Origin: Psychrosphaera saromensis
GTDB lineage: Bacteria > Pseudomonadota > Gammaproteobacteria > Enterobacterales > Alteromonadaceae
Length of the DNA stretch: 64,000 nt
Assembly: GCF_002954545.1 (NCBI RefSeq)
Contig: NZ_MSCH01000003.1
Span: 620,001-684,000 of the forward strand
Direction of reading: 5' to 3'
The notes beneath the pieces were generated by a model. The model did no database searches. It had not been told where the DNA came from and saw only the letters and a list, made by a program, of their open reading frames with translations. The position numbers and the translations under genes are program-made. Below, piece after piece: positions 1 to 8,634 of the stretch. The stretch's first letter is position 1. Each line of letters begins with the position of its first letter.

Positions 1-729
1 GAAACTATTTTATCGGATGCAGACATAGGTACAAATCATTCAACTGAAACACCAAACCTTGCTATTGATCTTAGTTATGATTCCACTAGTTCATATCTAT
101 ATTACGCTAACCTAAGCACTGTCATACTAGACCAGAAAATTAACTATGTTATTACCGAAGATGCCCAATACCCAGATCAAAATGGCGGCTTAGTAACTGA
201 AGTGGTTGGCGACCGACACTGGTATTTGACAGTAAGAAAACCTACATCGATTATCACCTATGGTGATCAGATTTATTTTACATATGGTTATAGCAACTCT
301 GATTCAGGGACTATAGGGGCATATACTAATGGTTCAACTGGTCTAACAAAAACACTCCATACAGTTGAAAGCCCTGCTAACGGTGGTAATGGAGGCGCTA
401 TTTCTGACCTGACAATAAATGGAGGTGGCGATGAACTCTACTTTATAGATGGCTCTGGTGATTTAGTTAAACTTACACTAGAGCTTTCACGCAATCCACC
501 AGACTATGAAGAAGAATCCGCTGTAACGGCGGTAACTACAGTAGTTGAAAATTTATTTAGTGTGGAATCAATTGCTGATGACACTTCACCATTAATCGGC
601 CTTCATTACGACACGACACGTAATGTAATTATTGCGGCTGGTAGAGATGCTGACGGTACTAACAAGCTATTAGTGATTGACCCAGTATCTGGTGATTACG
701 CTAAAGTAGCGACTGGTACAGTTGATTAA
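1..729 (+). CDS. C-terminal part of a propeller-like secreted/lipoprotein paralogue (5'-truncated by window edge)
   Basis: The frame is open from the first base of the window, so the gene starts upstream and only the last 242 codons are seen. The final ~57 residues nearly match the end of the 994-2862 lipoprotein: both contain FSVESI, a GLHY motif, RNVIIAAGR and end in DYAKVATGTVD. The sequence is rich in Thr, Gly, Asp and Ser with short beta-strand-like stretches, as in beta-propeller repeats. It is probably an exported surface or periplasmic protein, inferred from its paralogue. The function is unknown. Its stop codon lies within the first unit of a tandem heptamer array. Confidence 0.8.
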   Translation, partial: ETILSDADIGTNHSTETPNLAIDLSYDSTSSYLYYANLSTVILDQKINYVITEDAQYPDQNGGLVTEVVGDRHWYLTVRKPTSIITYGDQIYFTYGYSNSDSGTIGAYTNGSTGLTKTLHTVESPANGGNGGAISDLTINGGGDELYFIDGSGDLVKLTLELSRNPPDYEEESAVTAVTTVVENLFSVESIADDTSPLIGLHYDTTRNVIIAAGRDADGTNKLLVIDPVSGDYAKVATGTVD

Positions 730-775
730 GCTGTAAGCTATAAGCTATAAGCTATAAGCTATAAGCTATAAGCTT
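728..775 (+). repeat. Tandem heptamer array AAGCT(A/G)T
   Basis: Six consecutive 7-bp units (one AAGCTGT, five AAGCTAT) begin inside the stop codon of the upstream gene and run into AAGCTT. The same heptamer occurs at 2861-2941 and, inverted, at 61655-61703. Role unknown; its length probably varies by slippage. Confidence 0.9.
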
Positions 776-807
776 TTTATTACAAAATATTTATTACAAA
801 AGCATAA

Positions 808-869
808 GGCCGCTGTTTACATTAATTCAAGATAAAGTACTTGGATTGATGTAAACAGCGGCCTTTTTT
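808..869 (+). terminator. Strong rho-independent terminator, copy 1
   Basis: An 18-bp stem (GGCCGCTGTTTACATTAA against its complement with one G:T pair) encloses an AT-rich loop and is followed by six T. It is reproduced with the same stem and loop at 2996-3057, after the paralogous gene. It terminates the 1-729 gene. Confidence 0.85.
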
Positions 870-993
870 GTCTTGTTGCTTTGTTCTTTGCCAAGTGCTA
901 TTTGTTAAGTGCAGCTGTAATAACGTGAAATATTAATATTTTTAGCTTATCTCTATAATCATTCCGAAAAAATACAATAATAATGGATAACCA

Positions 994-2862
994 ATGACTT
1001 CTTATAAGCTGTATAGCACTTTACTCTTATCGCTTAGCTTAACTCTCACCGGTTGTGCAAAAAGTGGTGATGACGAAACGGTCACAGAAACTGATGGTGG
1101 CACTACTACAGAAGTTACTACGCCTGAAGCAACACTTTCAGTTGCTAACCCTATTACTGACATAGAGTTAATTTTTGGTACACCGTTAAATTTCACTGTC
1201 GCAGACAATACATGTGTTGACAGCAGTGGTGCCGATATCACTTATTCAATGAGCTTTAGTAATAACGTTGGCTTTACATTAACTAACTTTACACAGTTAA
1301 CAGGTGAGGCGACTGAATTAGGAGTGGTAAATGTAACTGCTACTTGTAAAACTGATGCAGAAGAAGTTACTGATGAATTTACAATTACGGTTGTAGACCA
1401 AAAAGTGGATCCTACGGTTAACATTGAAGCGCTTACTTCTACCACGTTTAAATCTGGTGTTTCAGTCGCATTAAAAGCCATTGCTCAAGATGAAAATGTA
1501 TGGGGTTCAATTGTTTCTTATGAATGGAAACAAACATCTGGAATTGCCGTTACGTTAAGTGGTACAAACACAGATGAAGTCACATTTACAGCACCAGACA
1601 CTGACGACAAAGTAAAGTTAGTTTTTGCAGTTACCGTAACTGACAATGATGGCGCAACCGATACAGATACAGTAGAAATCTTTGCAAGACACCCTCTTTC
1701 ACCAGATGTATCAATATCATTCCCATTAACTGTAGGTGTATATGATAAAGAAAAAGTTGATATATTTGGTAATGTTCAGGAATCAACTGGCGACAGTCTA
1801 GATACCTTTGTTGTAACTGTTGATGACGTGGAACATACACCAACGATTACTGGTAACACATGGCGCGTTGCAGATGTAACACTTACTGACACAACGGATA
1901 TTAACGTACTAGCAACAAGCACTAACGGACTTACGAATTTTGATGAAGTTAATTTAGTTAACAATGATGTATATGCCACTACCATTAACAATGACATTGT
2001 TGATATTGCAGTAGATGAATCGACCGATGAAATTTATGTGCAGCTATCAGGAGATGATCCTAATGATATTAAAATTCAAAAATTCAATCTAATATCTAGT
2101 AATAATAGTACGTTAACGGTAACTCAACCTACTGAATTTGGATACACAACAGCAAGCCCAACAGGTATAACGTTTGATAGTACTTCTGGTGATTTGTTTG
2201 TTAGTCACAAAGTGGCAGTAACAAAAATAGATTTAGAAACGGGAGCACAAAGTGTTGTATCAGATTCACTAGTAGGTGACGGCACTGACTTTGGTTTCAT
2301 TACAGATTTACATTACGACTCTGCCAGTGATGCTTTATTTGTGGCGGATAATAGTATTGGTCAAGGAGTAGAAATTAATAAAACAACTGGCGACCGAACA
2401 TCAGTAACATTCTTTGCTGACACTTCCATATTGTCCATGACAATAGATTCAACCACCTCTGAACTCTATATGGTTCTAAACAATACGGTAGGAGAGTCTG
2501 CACGTATTTACATAGTTACAAGTAATGGGTCAAGTATTGCAGGGCAAATTTTTGCGGATTCAGACGCACCACTGACTGATCTTGCTCTGGATGAGGCTGG
2601 TAAAACAATATATTTTGTTGATGCTACTGGTGACTTAATTAAAGCTGATTTAGCGAATAGCACAAAAACCACAGTAATAAGCAATTTCTTTTCAGTAGAG
2701 AGTATTGATGATGAAACGTCACCTATGATTGGCCTTCATTACCATAGTGGACGTAATGTAATCATTGCTGCTGGTAGAGGTGTAGATGGTACTAACAAGA
2801 TATTAGTGATTGACCCTGAATCTGGTGATTACGCTAAAGTAGCGACTGGTACAGTTGATTAA
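994..2862 (+). CDS. Putative lipoprotein with Ig/PKD-like and propeller-like regions
   Basis: The 622-residue product starts with a lipoprotein signal peptide: charged Ser/Tyr/Lys head, Leu-rich core, and lipobox LTGC with Cys21. A Thr/Glu-rich linker follows. Residues ~45-135 look like an Ig-like fold and ~140-230 resemble a PKD/cadherin-like domain (SYEWKQTSG, VTVTDNDGATDTDTV). Residues ~325-620 contain repeated beta segments with LYVADN- and IYFVDATGDL-like motifs, as in NHL or propeller proteins. This suggests an outer-membrane-anchored binding protein. It is a tandem paralogue of the 1-729 gene. The ligand is unknown. Confidence 0.8.
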   Translation: MTSYKLYSTLLLSLSLTLTGCAKSGDDETVTETDGGTTTEVTTPEATLSVANPITDIELIFGTPLNFTVADNTCVDSSGADITYSMSFSNNVGFTLTNFTQLTGEATELGVVNVTATCKTDAEEVTDEFTITVVDQKVDPTVNIEALTSTTFKSGVSVALKAIAQDENVWGSIVSYEWKQTSGIAVTLSGTNTDEVTFTAPDTDDKVKLVFAVTVTDNDGATDTDTVEIFARHPLSPDVSISFPLTVGVYDKEKVDIFGNVQESTGDSLDTFVVTVDDVEHTPTITGNTWRVADVTLTDTTDINVLATSTNGLTNFDEVNLVNNDVYATTINNDIVDIAVDESTDEIYVQLSGDDPNDIKIQKFNLISSNNSTLTVTQPTEFGYTTASPTGITFDSTSGDLFVSHKVAVTKIDLETGAQSVVSDSLVGDGTDFGFITDLHYDSASDALFVADNSIGQGVEINKTTGDRTSVTFFADTSILSMTIDSTTSELYMVLNNTVGESARIYIVTSNGSSIAGQIFADSDAPLTDLALDEAGKTIYFVDATGDLIKADLANSTKTTVISNFFSVESIDDETSPMIGLHYHSGRNVIIAAGRGVDGTNKILVIDPESGDYAKVATGTVD

Positions 2863-2941
2863 GCTATAAGCTATAAGCTATAAGCTGTAAGCTGTAAGCT
2901 GTAAGCTGTAAGCTGTAAGCTGTAAGCTGTAAGCTGTAAGC
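2861..2941 (+). repeat. Tandem heptamer array (AAGCTAT)3(AAGCTGT)8
   Basis: Eleven 7-bp units start inside the TAA stop of the lipoprotein gene and end in AAGCG. Two unit variants are cleanly segregated, three A-type then eight G-type, which suggests expansion by slippage from single units. Confidence 0.9.
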
Positions 2942-2995
2942 GTGATGTGACCTCGTAAAAGTACCACTTACAAGCTTTTTATTACAAAAGCATAA

Positions 2996-3057
2996 GGCCG
3001 CTGTTTACATTAATTCAAGATAAAGTACTTGGATTGATGTAAACAGCGGCCTTTTTT
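2996..3057 (+). terminator. Strong rho-independent terminator, copy 2
   Basis: Same stem, loop and T-tract as 808-869. Flanking sequence is also shared (the CTTTGCCAAG and ATTTGTTAAGTGC stretches), so gene, heptamers and terminator appear to have been duplicated as one segment. Confidence 0.85.
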
Positions 3058-3180
3058 GTCTTGTCCCTTTTCTTCTTTTCTCCTTTGCTCCCTTGTTATT
3101 TACTTCTTTGTTTCTTTTCTTCCTTGTTTTTTTATTCTTTGCCAAGAGCTAAGTGTGATTTGTTAAGTGCTGTTGTGTGC

Positions 3181-3888
3181 TTAATTGTTTAGCGAGTCGC
3201 TTTCTATACGGCCATCCACTAAGTTAATGGTGCGGTCGCAAGCTGCGGATAAACGAGGGTCGTGCGTAACTAAAAGTATTGCACAACCACGTTCTTTGTT
3301 CACTTTACGAAATAGCTCAAACACTTCTGCTGCGGTTCGGGTGTCTAGGTTTCCGGTGGGTTCGTCCGCGAGTAACAAAGGCGGATCGGTAATAAGTGCT
3401 CTGGCAATAGCCACTCGCTGTTGTTGACCACCAGATAATTGACCGGGTTTACTGTTTATAAACTTTTCTAACCCCACTGCAACTAACAACTCTCGCGCTT
3501 TCTCTATCGCTAATTTATTCGGCTTACCTTGATTTAACATTAATGGCATTAGCACATTGTCTAATACGCTAAAGGCAGAAATCAGATGATGAAACTGGAA
3601 TACAAAACCAATATTACTGCCACGCATTGCGGTGAGTTGGTTGTCGCTCATTGCGCTGGTAGGTTTACCTTGTAGATAGAGTTCTCCACTGGTGGGTTTA
3701 TCTAACAAGCCGAGCAAGTTCAGCAAGGTACTTTTTCCCGAGCCAGACGGGCCAATTAGCGCCGCAAAGTCACTGCGGCCAATCGTTAGGTCGATACCAT
3801 GTAAGACTTCTATCTCGTTGGGTTGATCAATATTGTAAGATTTACGTAACGCCTCTAGGCGCAGGACTTGTTGGGATTTATCAAACAT
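3181..3888 (-). CDS. ABC transporter ATP-binding protein, LolD/MacB type
   Basis: The 235-residue ATPase has Walker A GPSGSGKST, a Q-loop in VFQFHHLI, signature LSGGQQQRVAIARAL, Walker B LLLADEPTGNLD and the H-loop in VTHD. These are typical of the type VII exporter family (LolD, MacB, FtsE), which transmits force to periplasmic partners rather than moving substrate through the membrane. It is the last gene of a three-gene operon after the permease, overlapping it by 8 bp. The substrate cannot be read from the sequence. LolD itself would normally pair with LolC/E, but the adaptor gene here favours a Dev/MacAB-like exporter. Confidence 0.92.
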   Translation of the reverse strand: MFDKSQQVLRLEALRKSYNIDQPNEIEVLHGIDLTIGRSDFAALIGPSGSGKSTLLNLLGLLDKPTSGELYLQGKPTSAMSDNQLTAMRGSNIGFVFQFHHLISAFSVLDNVLMPLMLNQGKPNKLAIEKARELLVAVGLEKFINSKPGQLSGGQQQRVAIARALITDPPLLLADEPTGNLDTRTAAEVFELFRKVNKERGCAILLVTHDPRLSAACDRTINLVDGRIESDSLNN

Positions 3889-5104
3889 AACGAATTGCCA
3901 CCACAGGATCTAAAGCGGCTGCACGTCTTGACGGTATCGCTGCGGCTAATACGCCAGTGAATGTTGCTAATAATAAGGCCATAAACACAAGATTTCCTGA
4001 CACTGGAATATAAAATAAATCAGGGCCAAAAGTATTAAACACCCAAACTAATGCGTAACTCGCTACACTGCCAAAGCCAGATCCTAATAAACCGAAGAAA
4101 GCGCCCTGAAACAGAAATATGTTTAAAATCTGCTGCTGCGTTGCGCCTGTTGCCCGTAAAATACCAATTTCTCGGGTTCGTTGTACAACACTCACAGACA
4201 AGACGCTGGCAATACCAAAGGCGACGGAAATAGCGACAAAAACGATGATCATATTGGTGGATAAACTCTGTGCGGAAAGGGCGTTCATTAACTGTGCATT
4301 GGTGACAATCCAGCTTTCGGCTTTTAATGAGGTTAATCGTGCTACTTGCGCGGCTATTTTTTCTGCGGCAAAAATATCTTCTACCGTTAAATCAATTACG
4401 GTGACACCGCCGGGTAAACTGAGCAATGACTGTGCTTGTTTTAAGTCTAAATAAACATAACGTGAATCTAGCTCACGAACACCTAATTCAAAGATGCCAG
4501 ATATGTTCACCACAGTACTGTTTTGTTGGCCGGTTTCTAACCGTAATTTGCTGCCCAACTGCACGCCTAAGTCTTTGGCTAACTGGCTGCCAATTAACAC
4601 ATCATTAGCCCCCACGCGTAATTGACCACTAACGAGATATTGCGCGAGAGGAATAATTTTTTGATAACGCTCAAGGTCAATACCAACTAAAGCTACAGAC
4701 TCTAACGCATCACCACGACGAACAAATGCAGGGCCAGATACGGTAGGTGATACTGCGGTTAATAATGGTAATTGGTCTAACGTAGCTGCAACTTGCTGCC
4801 AGTTATTAATTGAGCGTAAGCGCTGCGCTCGTTTATCTTCCAACACTAGCTGTAATGTGCCAGCTGCTACAGGGGCAATCTTGTTCACTTCATCGGGTGA
4901 CAATAAACGTATATGCGCTTGCGTGCCTAAAGTGCGTTCTATGATATTGGCTTGAAGGCCTTGAATTAATGCGGTTATAAACACAATCACTGCCACGCCA
5001 ACGGCGACACCAATTGTGATCATGAGCGACTGCACTCGACCTTCTCGCAAAAAACTAATGGCGATATTGGCCTCTATCCAGCGTTTGGCAAAAAAACTTA
5101 TCAA
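3881..5104 (-). CDS. ABC transporter permease, MacB/FtsX family
   Basis: The 407-residue product has an N-terminal membrane helix (~20-45), a large periplasmic domain (~50-275) and three C-terminal helices, with the ILRATGATQQQI coupling segment typical of FtsX-like permeases. This is the usual MacB/LolC/DevC layout, but without a fused ATPase domain, which is encoded by the next gene. It overlaps both neighbours (4 bp with the adaptor, 8 bp with the ATPase), indicating translational coupling. It likely forms the inner-membrane part of a tripartite exporter. Confidence 0.9.
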   Translation of the reverse strand: MISFFAKRWIEANIAISFLREGRVQSLMITIGVAVGVAVIVFITALIQGLQANIIERTLGTQAHIRLLSPDEVNKIAPVAAGTLQLVLEDKRAQRLRSINNWQQVAATLDQLPLLTAVSPTVSGPAFVRRGDALESVALVGIDLERYQKIIPLAQYLVSGQLRVGANDVLIGSQLAKDLGVQLGSKLRLETGQQNSTVVNISGIFELGVRELDSRYVYLDLKQAQSLLSLPGGVTVIDLTVEDIFAAEKIAAQVARLTSLKAESWIVTNAQLMNALSAQSLSTNMIIVFVAISVAFGIASVLSVSVVQRTREIGILRATGATQQQILNIFLFQGAFFGLLGSGFGSVASYALVWVFNTFGPDLFYIPVSGNLVFMALLLATFTGVLAAAIPSRRAAALDPVVAIRYV

Positions 5105-6330
5105 TTTAGTTTTACCGGTAATTCGTTTTTAGTATTCATCTCTGTATTTTTTTGAGTGAACAGTGTGTGTTGTAATTCAACACGAACCTTAGTTCCGTCA
5201 GCTAATGTAGATGACGCATCGGCCAGTACTTTATCGCCAATACTTAAGCCTGTAAGTATTTCTGACATAGCTAAACCTCGTAATCCAAGTGTTACGGTTT
5301 GACGTTTTAGCTTGCCGTCTTTGACTAATACAACCTGTGCTTTACCTCTGTTTATATTCGACAACGCATCGTTTGGCAGCACTAAAGTTTTGTCACGTCG
5401 GCCGGTTTCAATATTGACCGACACTGTCATATCTTGACGTAAAAAGTCAGGAACAGGATCAACCGTTAATTTCACTTCTACAGTGCCACTTTGAGGGTTA
5501 ATACTTGGCGCTATAAAATTAATACGCGCGGCAAAAGGGTTGTCTGGGTAAGAGTCTGCAATCGCAACCGCGCTTTGATCTAATGCCAACAAAGATAAAT
5601 TCCGTTCATCTAAAGGCACATGAATTTCGGTTCTACCATCAAGCGCTATGGTGAATAACACACGCCCAGGTTGAATTAAATCGCCTGGCTCTGCATTACG
5701 AGTGAGTACCGTACCCGCCACTTCTGCACGTAAAATGGTTTTAGCTAGCTGAGCCTGTAAGGCGGCGAGGCGTTCCTGCAAAACGGTTTCTTCAACATTA
5801 CCAGGCGCTGCGGCTGCAACCTTTAAACTGGCAGATTCAACCGTATTACGCGCTAGGTTTTCAGCTTGTAATGCTTGTTCTAATAACTCGGCTGATATAA
5901 GTGAGCGATTGGCTAAGTCTTGGCGACGTACAACTTCACGAGTTGCTTGTTCCAACTGAATTTTTGCATTGGCTAAAGCCACTTTAGCTTGAGGACGGGT
6001 GCTTGTTTCAAGTTCAATTAACGCAGACTTTGCTTGCCTAACTTGCGCCGCAATATCATCGGCTTTGAGTACCAGTAAAATATCGCCTTTTACAACTCGG
6101 TCACCTTCCTGCACATGACGCTCAAGTACAACGCCTGTGATTTCACTACCAACTTGAGTACGCGAAACCGTAACTAATCGCCCTGTGGCAACCACAGTTT
6201 GCACCAAAGGCATGGACACAACACGATAAGCTGACAGAGTTGGTCCCTGTAACCAACGGAATAAAATAAAACCACATAACAGAATTAGAGAGGCAGTGAT
6301 AACTATGGGTTTATAACGAATAGTACGCAA
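5101..6330 (-). CDS. Periplasmic adaptor (membrane fusion) protein, HlyD/MacA/DevB-like
   Basis: The 409-residue product has an N-terminal membrane anchor (~10-27), then a barrel-sandwich/biotinyl-lipoyl half-motif (GSEITGVVLERHVQEGDRVVKGD split across ~60-85), a long helical hairpin (~90-200) and the second half-motif (ILRAEVAGTVLTRNAEPGDL), followed by beta-barrel domains. This is the adaptor layout of MacA/DevB. It is the first gene of the operon adaptor-permease-ATPase. No outer-membrane channel gene is next to it, so a TolC-like protein from elsewhere is presumably used. Substrate unknown. Confidence 0.9.
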   Translation of the reverse strand: MRTIRYKPIVITASLILLCGFILFRWLQGPTLSAYRVVSMPLVQTVVATGRLVTVSRTQVGSEITGVVLERHVQEGDRVVKGDILLVLKADDIAAQVRQAKSALIELETSTRPQAKVALANAKIQLEQATREVVRRQDLANRSLISAELLEQALQAENLARNTVESASLKVAAAAPGNVEETVLQERLAALQAQLAKTILRAEVAGTVLTRNAEPGDLIQPGRVLFTIALDGRTEIHVPLDERNLSLLALDQSAVAIADSYPDNPFAARINFIAPSINPQSGTVEVKLTVDPVPDFLRQDMTVSVNIETGRRDKTLVLPNDALSNINRGKAQVVLVKDGKLKRQTVTLGLRGLAMSEILTGLSIGDKVLADASSTLADGTKVRVELQHTLFTQKNTEMNTKNELPVKLN

Positions 6331-6448
6331 AAAGTTTCTCCGGATAGGATGATAAATGAGGCTAGTTCAATCTTAAGTATAAAAAGGGGGAGTGTAAAAC
6401 TTAATATTTGTTAGTACTGTGTTTTATTGTTTTACATCAACCCTTCTT

Positions 6449-6661
6449 ACAGAGACACCCACTCTAAGTTCTCTTACAGGAGTCCTCTTATAGAGACACC
6501 CACTTTAAGTTAGAAGTTATTATAGAGCTCTTACAGAGACACCCACTCAAAGTTAGAAGTTCTTATAGAGAGTTCTTACAGAGACAGCCACTTTAAGTTA
6601 GAGGTTCTGGATCAATCTTAAGTATAAAAAAGTCCTCTTACAGAGACACCCACTTTAAGTT
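6449..6661 (+). repeat. Cluster of five copies of a 22-nt repeat (A[CT]AGAGACA[CG]CCACTTTAAGTT)
   Basis: Copies lie at 6449-6470, 6490-6511, 6533-6554, 6578-6599 and 6640-6661, all in the same direction with one to three differences. Spacers contain partial copies (TAGAAGTTCTTATAGAG) and the phrase ATCAATCTTAAGTATAAAAA, which occurs at about 6367, 6610 and 6682. The repeats fill most of the 6331-6796 intergenic region, where no gene is seen. Further copies flank the nearby RAYT gene, so a REP-like role is inferred. Confidence 0.8.
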
Positions 6662-6751
6662 AGAGGTTCTTATAGAGACCGGATCAATCTTAAGTATAAA
6701 AAAAGGGAGGGGGAAAACCTAATCTCTGTTTTATTGTTGTACATCAATTTA

Positions 6752-6783
6752 AAATGCCAACGAGCTTAAATTTGTTGGCATTT
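6752..6783 (-). terminator. Hairpin terminator after the small lipoprotein gene
   Basis: AAATGCCAAC and GTTGGCATTT form a 10-bp stem with an AT-rich loop, 13 bp downstream of the small minus-strand lipoprotein gene. The flanking A/T tracts would let it work on either strand. Confidence 0.65.
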
Positions 6784-6796
6784 AATGGAGATCAGT

Positions 6797-6985
6797 TTAT
6801 TTGAGTTCCGAAAGCTGTTTTTCGGCTCTTTCTGAAATGTCTCTATGTGGGCCCTGTAAACAAGATAAAACTTCTTCTGGCTTCATAGTACGACAAATAG
6901 CTTCTCTGTCAGCTCCACTTTTACAAGCCGATAATAAGAAAACAACGACAAGCGTTAAACAAAGGTATAAATTGGATTTAGACAT
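6797..6985 (-). CDS. Small putative lipoprotein
   Basis: The 62-residue product has a convincing lipoprotein signal: lysine near the start, a hydrophobic core with LVVVFLLSAC and Cys21 as the lipidation site. The mature part is only ~42 residues and is charged, with two further Cys (CRTMKPEEVLSCLQG). A hairpin follows the stop. It sits alone between repeat-rich stretches and has no recognisable family. It is kept because signal, length and terminator agree, but it could be a remnant of a larger gene. Confidence 0.55.
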   Translation of the reverse strand: MSKSNLYLCLTLVVVFLLSACKSGADREAICRTMKPEEVLSCLQGPHRDISERAEKQLSELK

Positions 6986-7162
6986 AAACTTTATTAATCC
7001 TTTAAAACTAAAATAAGATAATACTCATCTAGAGTATTACTGTTCCCCTCTATCATCCTAGAGAAGTCCTCTTTATGTCAACGTATTTTACGTATGTGGC
7101 ATTCCTTTAAATAGATATCGCATATCTTTAAATAAAAGAAACCAAAAAGTCCGAACCTTCTT

Positions 7163-7225
7163 ATAGAGACAGCCACTTTAAGTTAAATCAATTGAATCCC
7201 CTTATAAAGACAGTCACTTTAAATT
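7163..7225 (+). repeat. Two further copies of the 22-nt repeat downstream of the RAYT gene
   Basis: Copies at 7163-7184 (one difference class from the cluster) and 7204-7225 (more decayed) lie in the same direction as the 6.4-6.7 kb cluster. They are on the 3' side of the RAYT transposase gene. The remainder of 6986-7423 shows no gene. Confidence 0.7.
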
Positions 7226-7423
7226 AACCGACCTACGTTTATGAGATTAAGTATGAGTTATCACTTTTATTGAGCTTACATTATGGGATTTGGATTTAAC
7301 CGTGTGTATGAGTTAAGTTTTGAGGTGACTTTTAGCTGCTAGTTAAAACGTTAGATATACAGTTACCTCAGAGTATTCTGATTTAGGTTTGATGTTTTAT
7401 TATGGGATATTTAAGATGTTGTT

Positions 7424-8440
7424 TTAAGCCAACAGCCTTTTACAACTCGATACGTTTGGTCGCCGTTTTCGTTGTTGGTTATCGCTAAAATTTTGTAATA
7501 CATGCTCATGACCTACCGCACCATGAAATACCTTAGTGAATTGTTTTGTGATTATGAGCCAGTTGTCTTCATTTATGTTTAAACGCGACAGTATGTTAGG
7601 TAAGTTTTCACTTATATGGCCAGCTTTATCTTCTCGTATACATTTGCCTGTTATGTCTACCAACTCAAGGTAATCTTTTAATTCAAATGGCACTCCTTTT
7701 AATGGTTCTTTTCCTGTATCGCCGACAAAGGGCATTAATCTGTTTGGTTGTTTTTTGTTGAGCGCATACTGAATACGTTGTTTTATACTAGTAAAGTCTG
7801 AGGTTTCTGGCGTACTTGCCGCTTTTGCTCTTACTGGGTTTAAATCTACATAAGCCATGCAAGAGAGTAATGCAGCTTCATCTAGAAGCGCTTGGCTTTT
7901 AAATCGACCTTCCCAGAAATGCCCTGTACATTCATCTTCTTTGTTCGCTTCTCTGGCTATGCCTTCATTTAATACACGCATAAACCAACTTATGTTCATT
8001 AAGCGTTGTCGATATACTTGAGCGGTTCGCTCTATGGTTAACAACTCTGACTCGTTGAAGTCTGTTGATTTTATCGAAGTAGGGGGATTTGAACTTTGAG
8101 CGTTAATAAAAGATAAGTATTTTTGAGTCAATAACGTGCCTTTAAACAATTTATGCCAACGAGTTAATACTTCATCAGTTGTCCACGCGTTATTAGTTTC
8201 TTCATCAACAAACAGCACTATATGAGTATGATTACTCATTACAGAAAAGGCACAGACATCAATAGCAAAAACTTGTGTTAAAAATAGCAACCTATCTTCA
8301 ACCCATTGCCTCCTGTGCTCATAGGACATACCTGTTTTTTCATCTACTCCGCATAAGAATGCTCTGCGGACACAACGAGAGATGCAGTGGTAATAAGGTG
8401 TATCTATTAAACTGATTTGGCTTTTTCTTGGTTGAGGCAT
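7424..8440 (-). CDS. REP-associated tyrosine transposase (RAYT; IS200/Y1-like)
   Basis: The 338-residue protein has the Y1 transposase layout: N-terminal YYHCISRCVRRAFLC, the HUH metal-binding motif HTH at residues ~71-73 (MSNHTHIVLF), and the GHFWEGRFKSQ ... YVDLNPVRA block typical of RAYTs. The family nicks and rejoins single-stranded DNA and is linked to REP-type repeats rather than to classical insertion-sequence ends. The gene appears intact. It is flanked on its 3' side by plus-oriented copies and on its 5' side by an inverted copy of the local 22-nt repeat, which is probably its substrate. Confidence 0.9.
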   Translation of the reverse strand: MPQPRKSQISLIDTPYYHCISRCVRRAFLCGVDEKTGMSYEHRRQWVEDRLLFLTQVFAIDVCAFSVMSNHTHIVLFVDEETNNAWTTDEVLTRWHKLFKGTLLTQKYLSFINAQSSNPPTSIKSTDFNESELLTIERTAQVYRQRLMNISWFMRVLNEGIAREANKEDECTGHFWEGRFKSQALLDEAALLSCMAYVDLNPVRAKAASTPETSDFTSIKQRIQYALNKKQPNRLMPFVGDTGKEPLKGVPFELKDYLELVDITGKCIREDKAGHISENLPNILSRLNINEDNWLIITKQFTKVFHGAVGHEHVLQNFSDNQQRKRRPNVSSCKRLLA

Positions 8441-8507
8441 AGTTAAACTCGCTTGTATTGATATGGGTACAATTGAGTTTAGTACAGGTTAAATAACTGT
8501 CAAATTG

Positions 8508-8526
8508 GGGTGGGTGTCTCTGTTAT
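8508..8526 (-). repeat. Inverted copy of the 22-nt repeat upstream of the RAYT gene
   Basis: The complement reads AACAGAGACACCCACCC, matching the first half of the repeats at 6.4-7.2 kb but on the opposite strand. It is about 70 bp upstream of the RAYT start, so the transposase gene is bracketed by oppositely oriented repeats. Confidence 0.65.
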
Positions 8527-8527
8527 T

Positions 8528-8601
8528 CAGATGATGGAACTGGAAAACAATACTGATATTATTGCGCTACATTGCGGTAAGTTGGTTGTCTTCCATTGAG
8601 C
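8528..8601 (-). pseudogene. Decayed fragment of a LolD/MacB-type ABC ATPase gene
   Basis: This 73-bp stretch aligns without gaps to 3583-3655 within the ABC ATPase gene, with about 58 of 73 bases the same by eye. On the minus strand it reads M-E-D-N-Q-L-T-A-M, stop, R-N-N-I-S-I-V-F-Q-F-H-H, against MSDNQLTAMRGSNIGFVFQFHH in the intact gene. It is a fragment with an in-frame stop, either a remnant of a second transporter or a copy of the neighbouring one. It sits between a RAYT repeat and the four-gene membrane locus. Confidence 0.75.
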
Positions 8602-8634
8602 CTGTTTTATTGTTGTACATAACGTAATAAAAAA

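Noticed and set aside
6449-6661. CRISPR array
   Set aside because: Repeats are similar in length but spacers vary, contain partial repeat copies, and no cas genes are present; copies also flank a RAYT gene.
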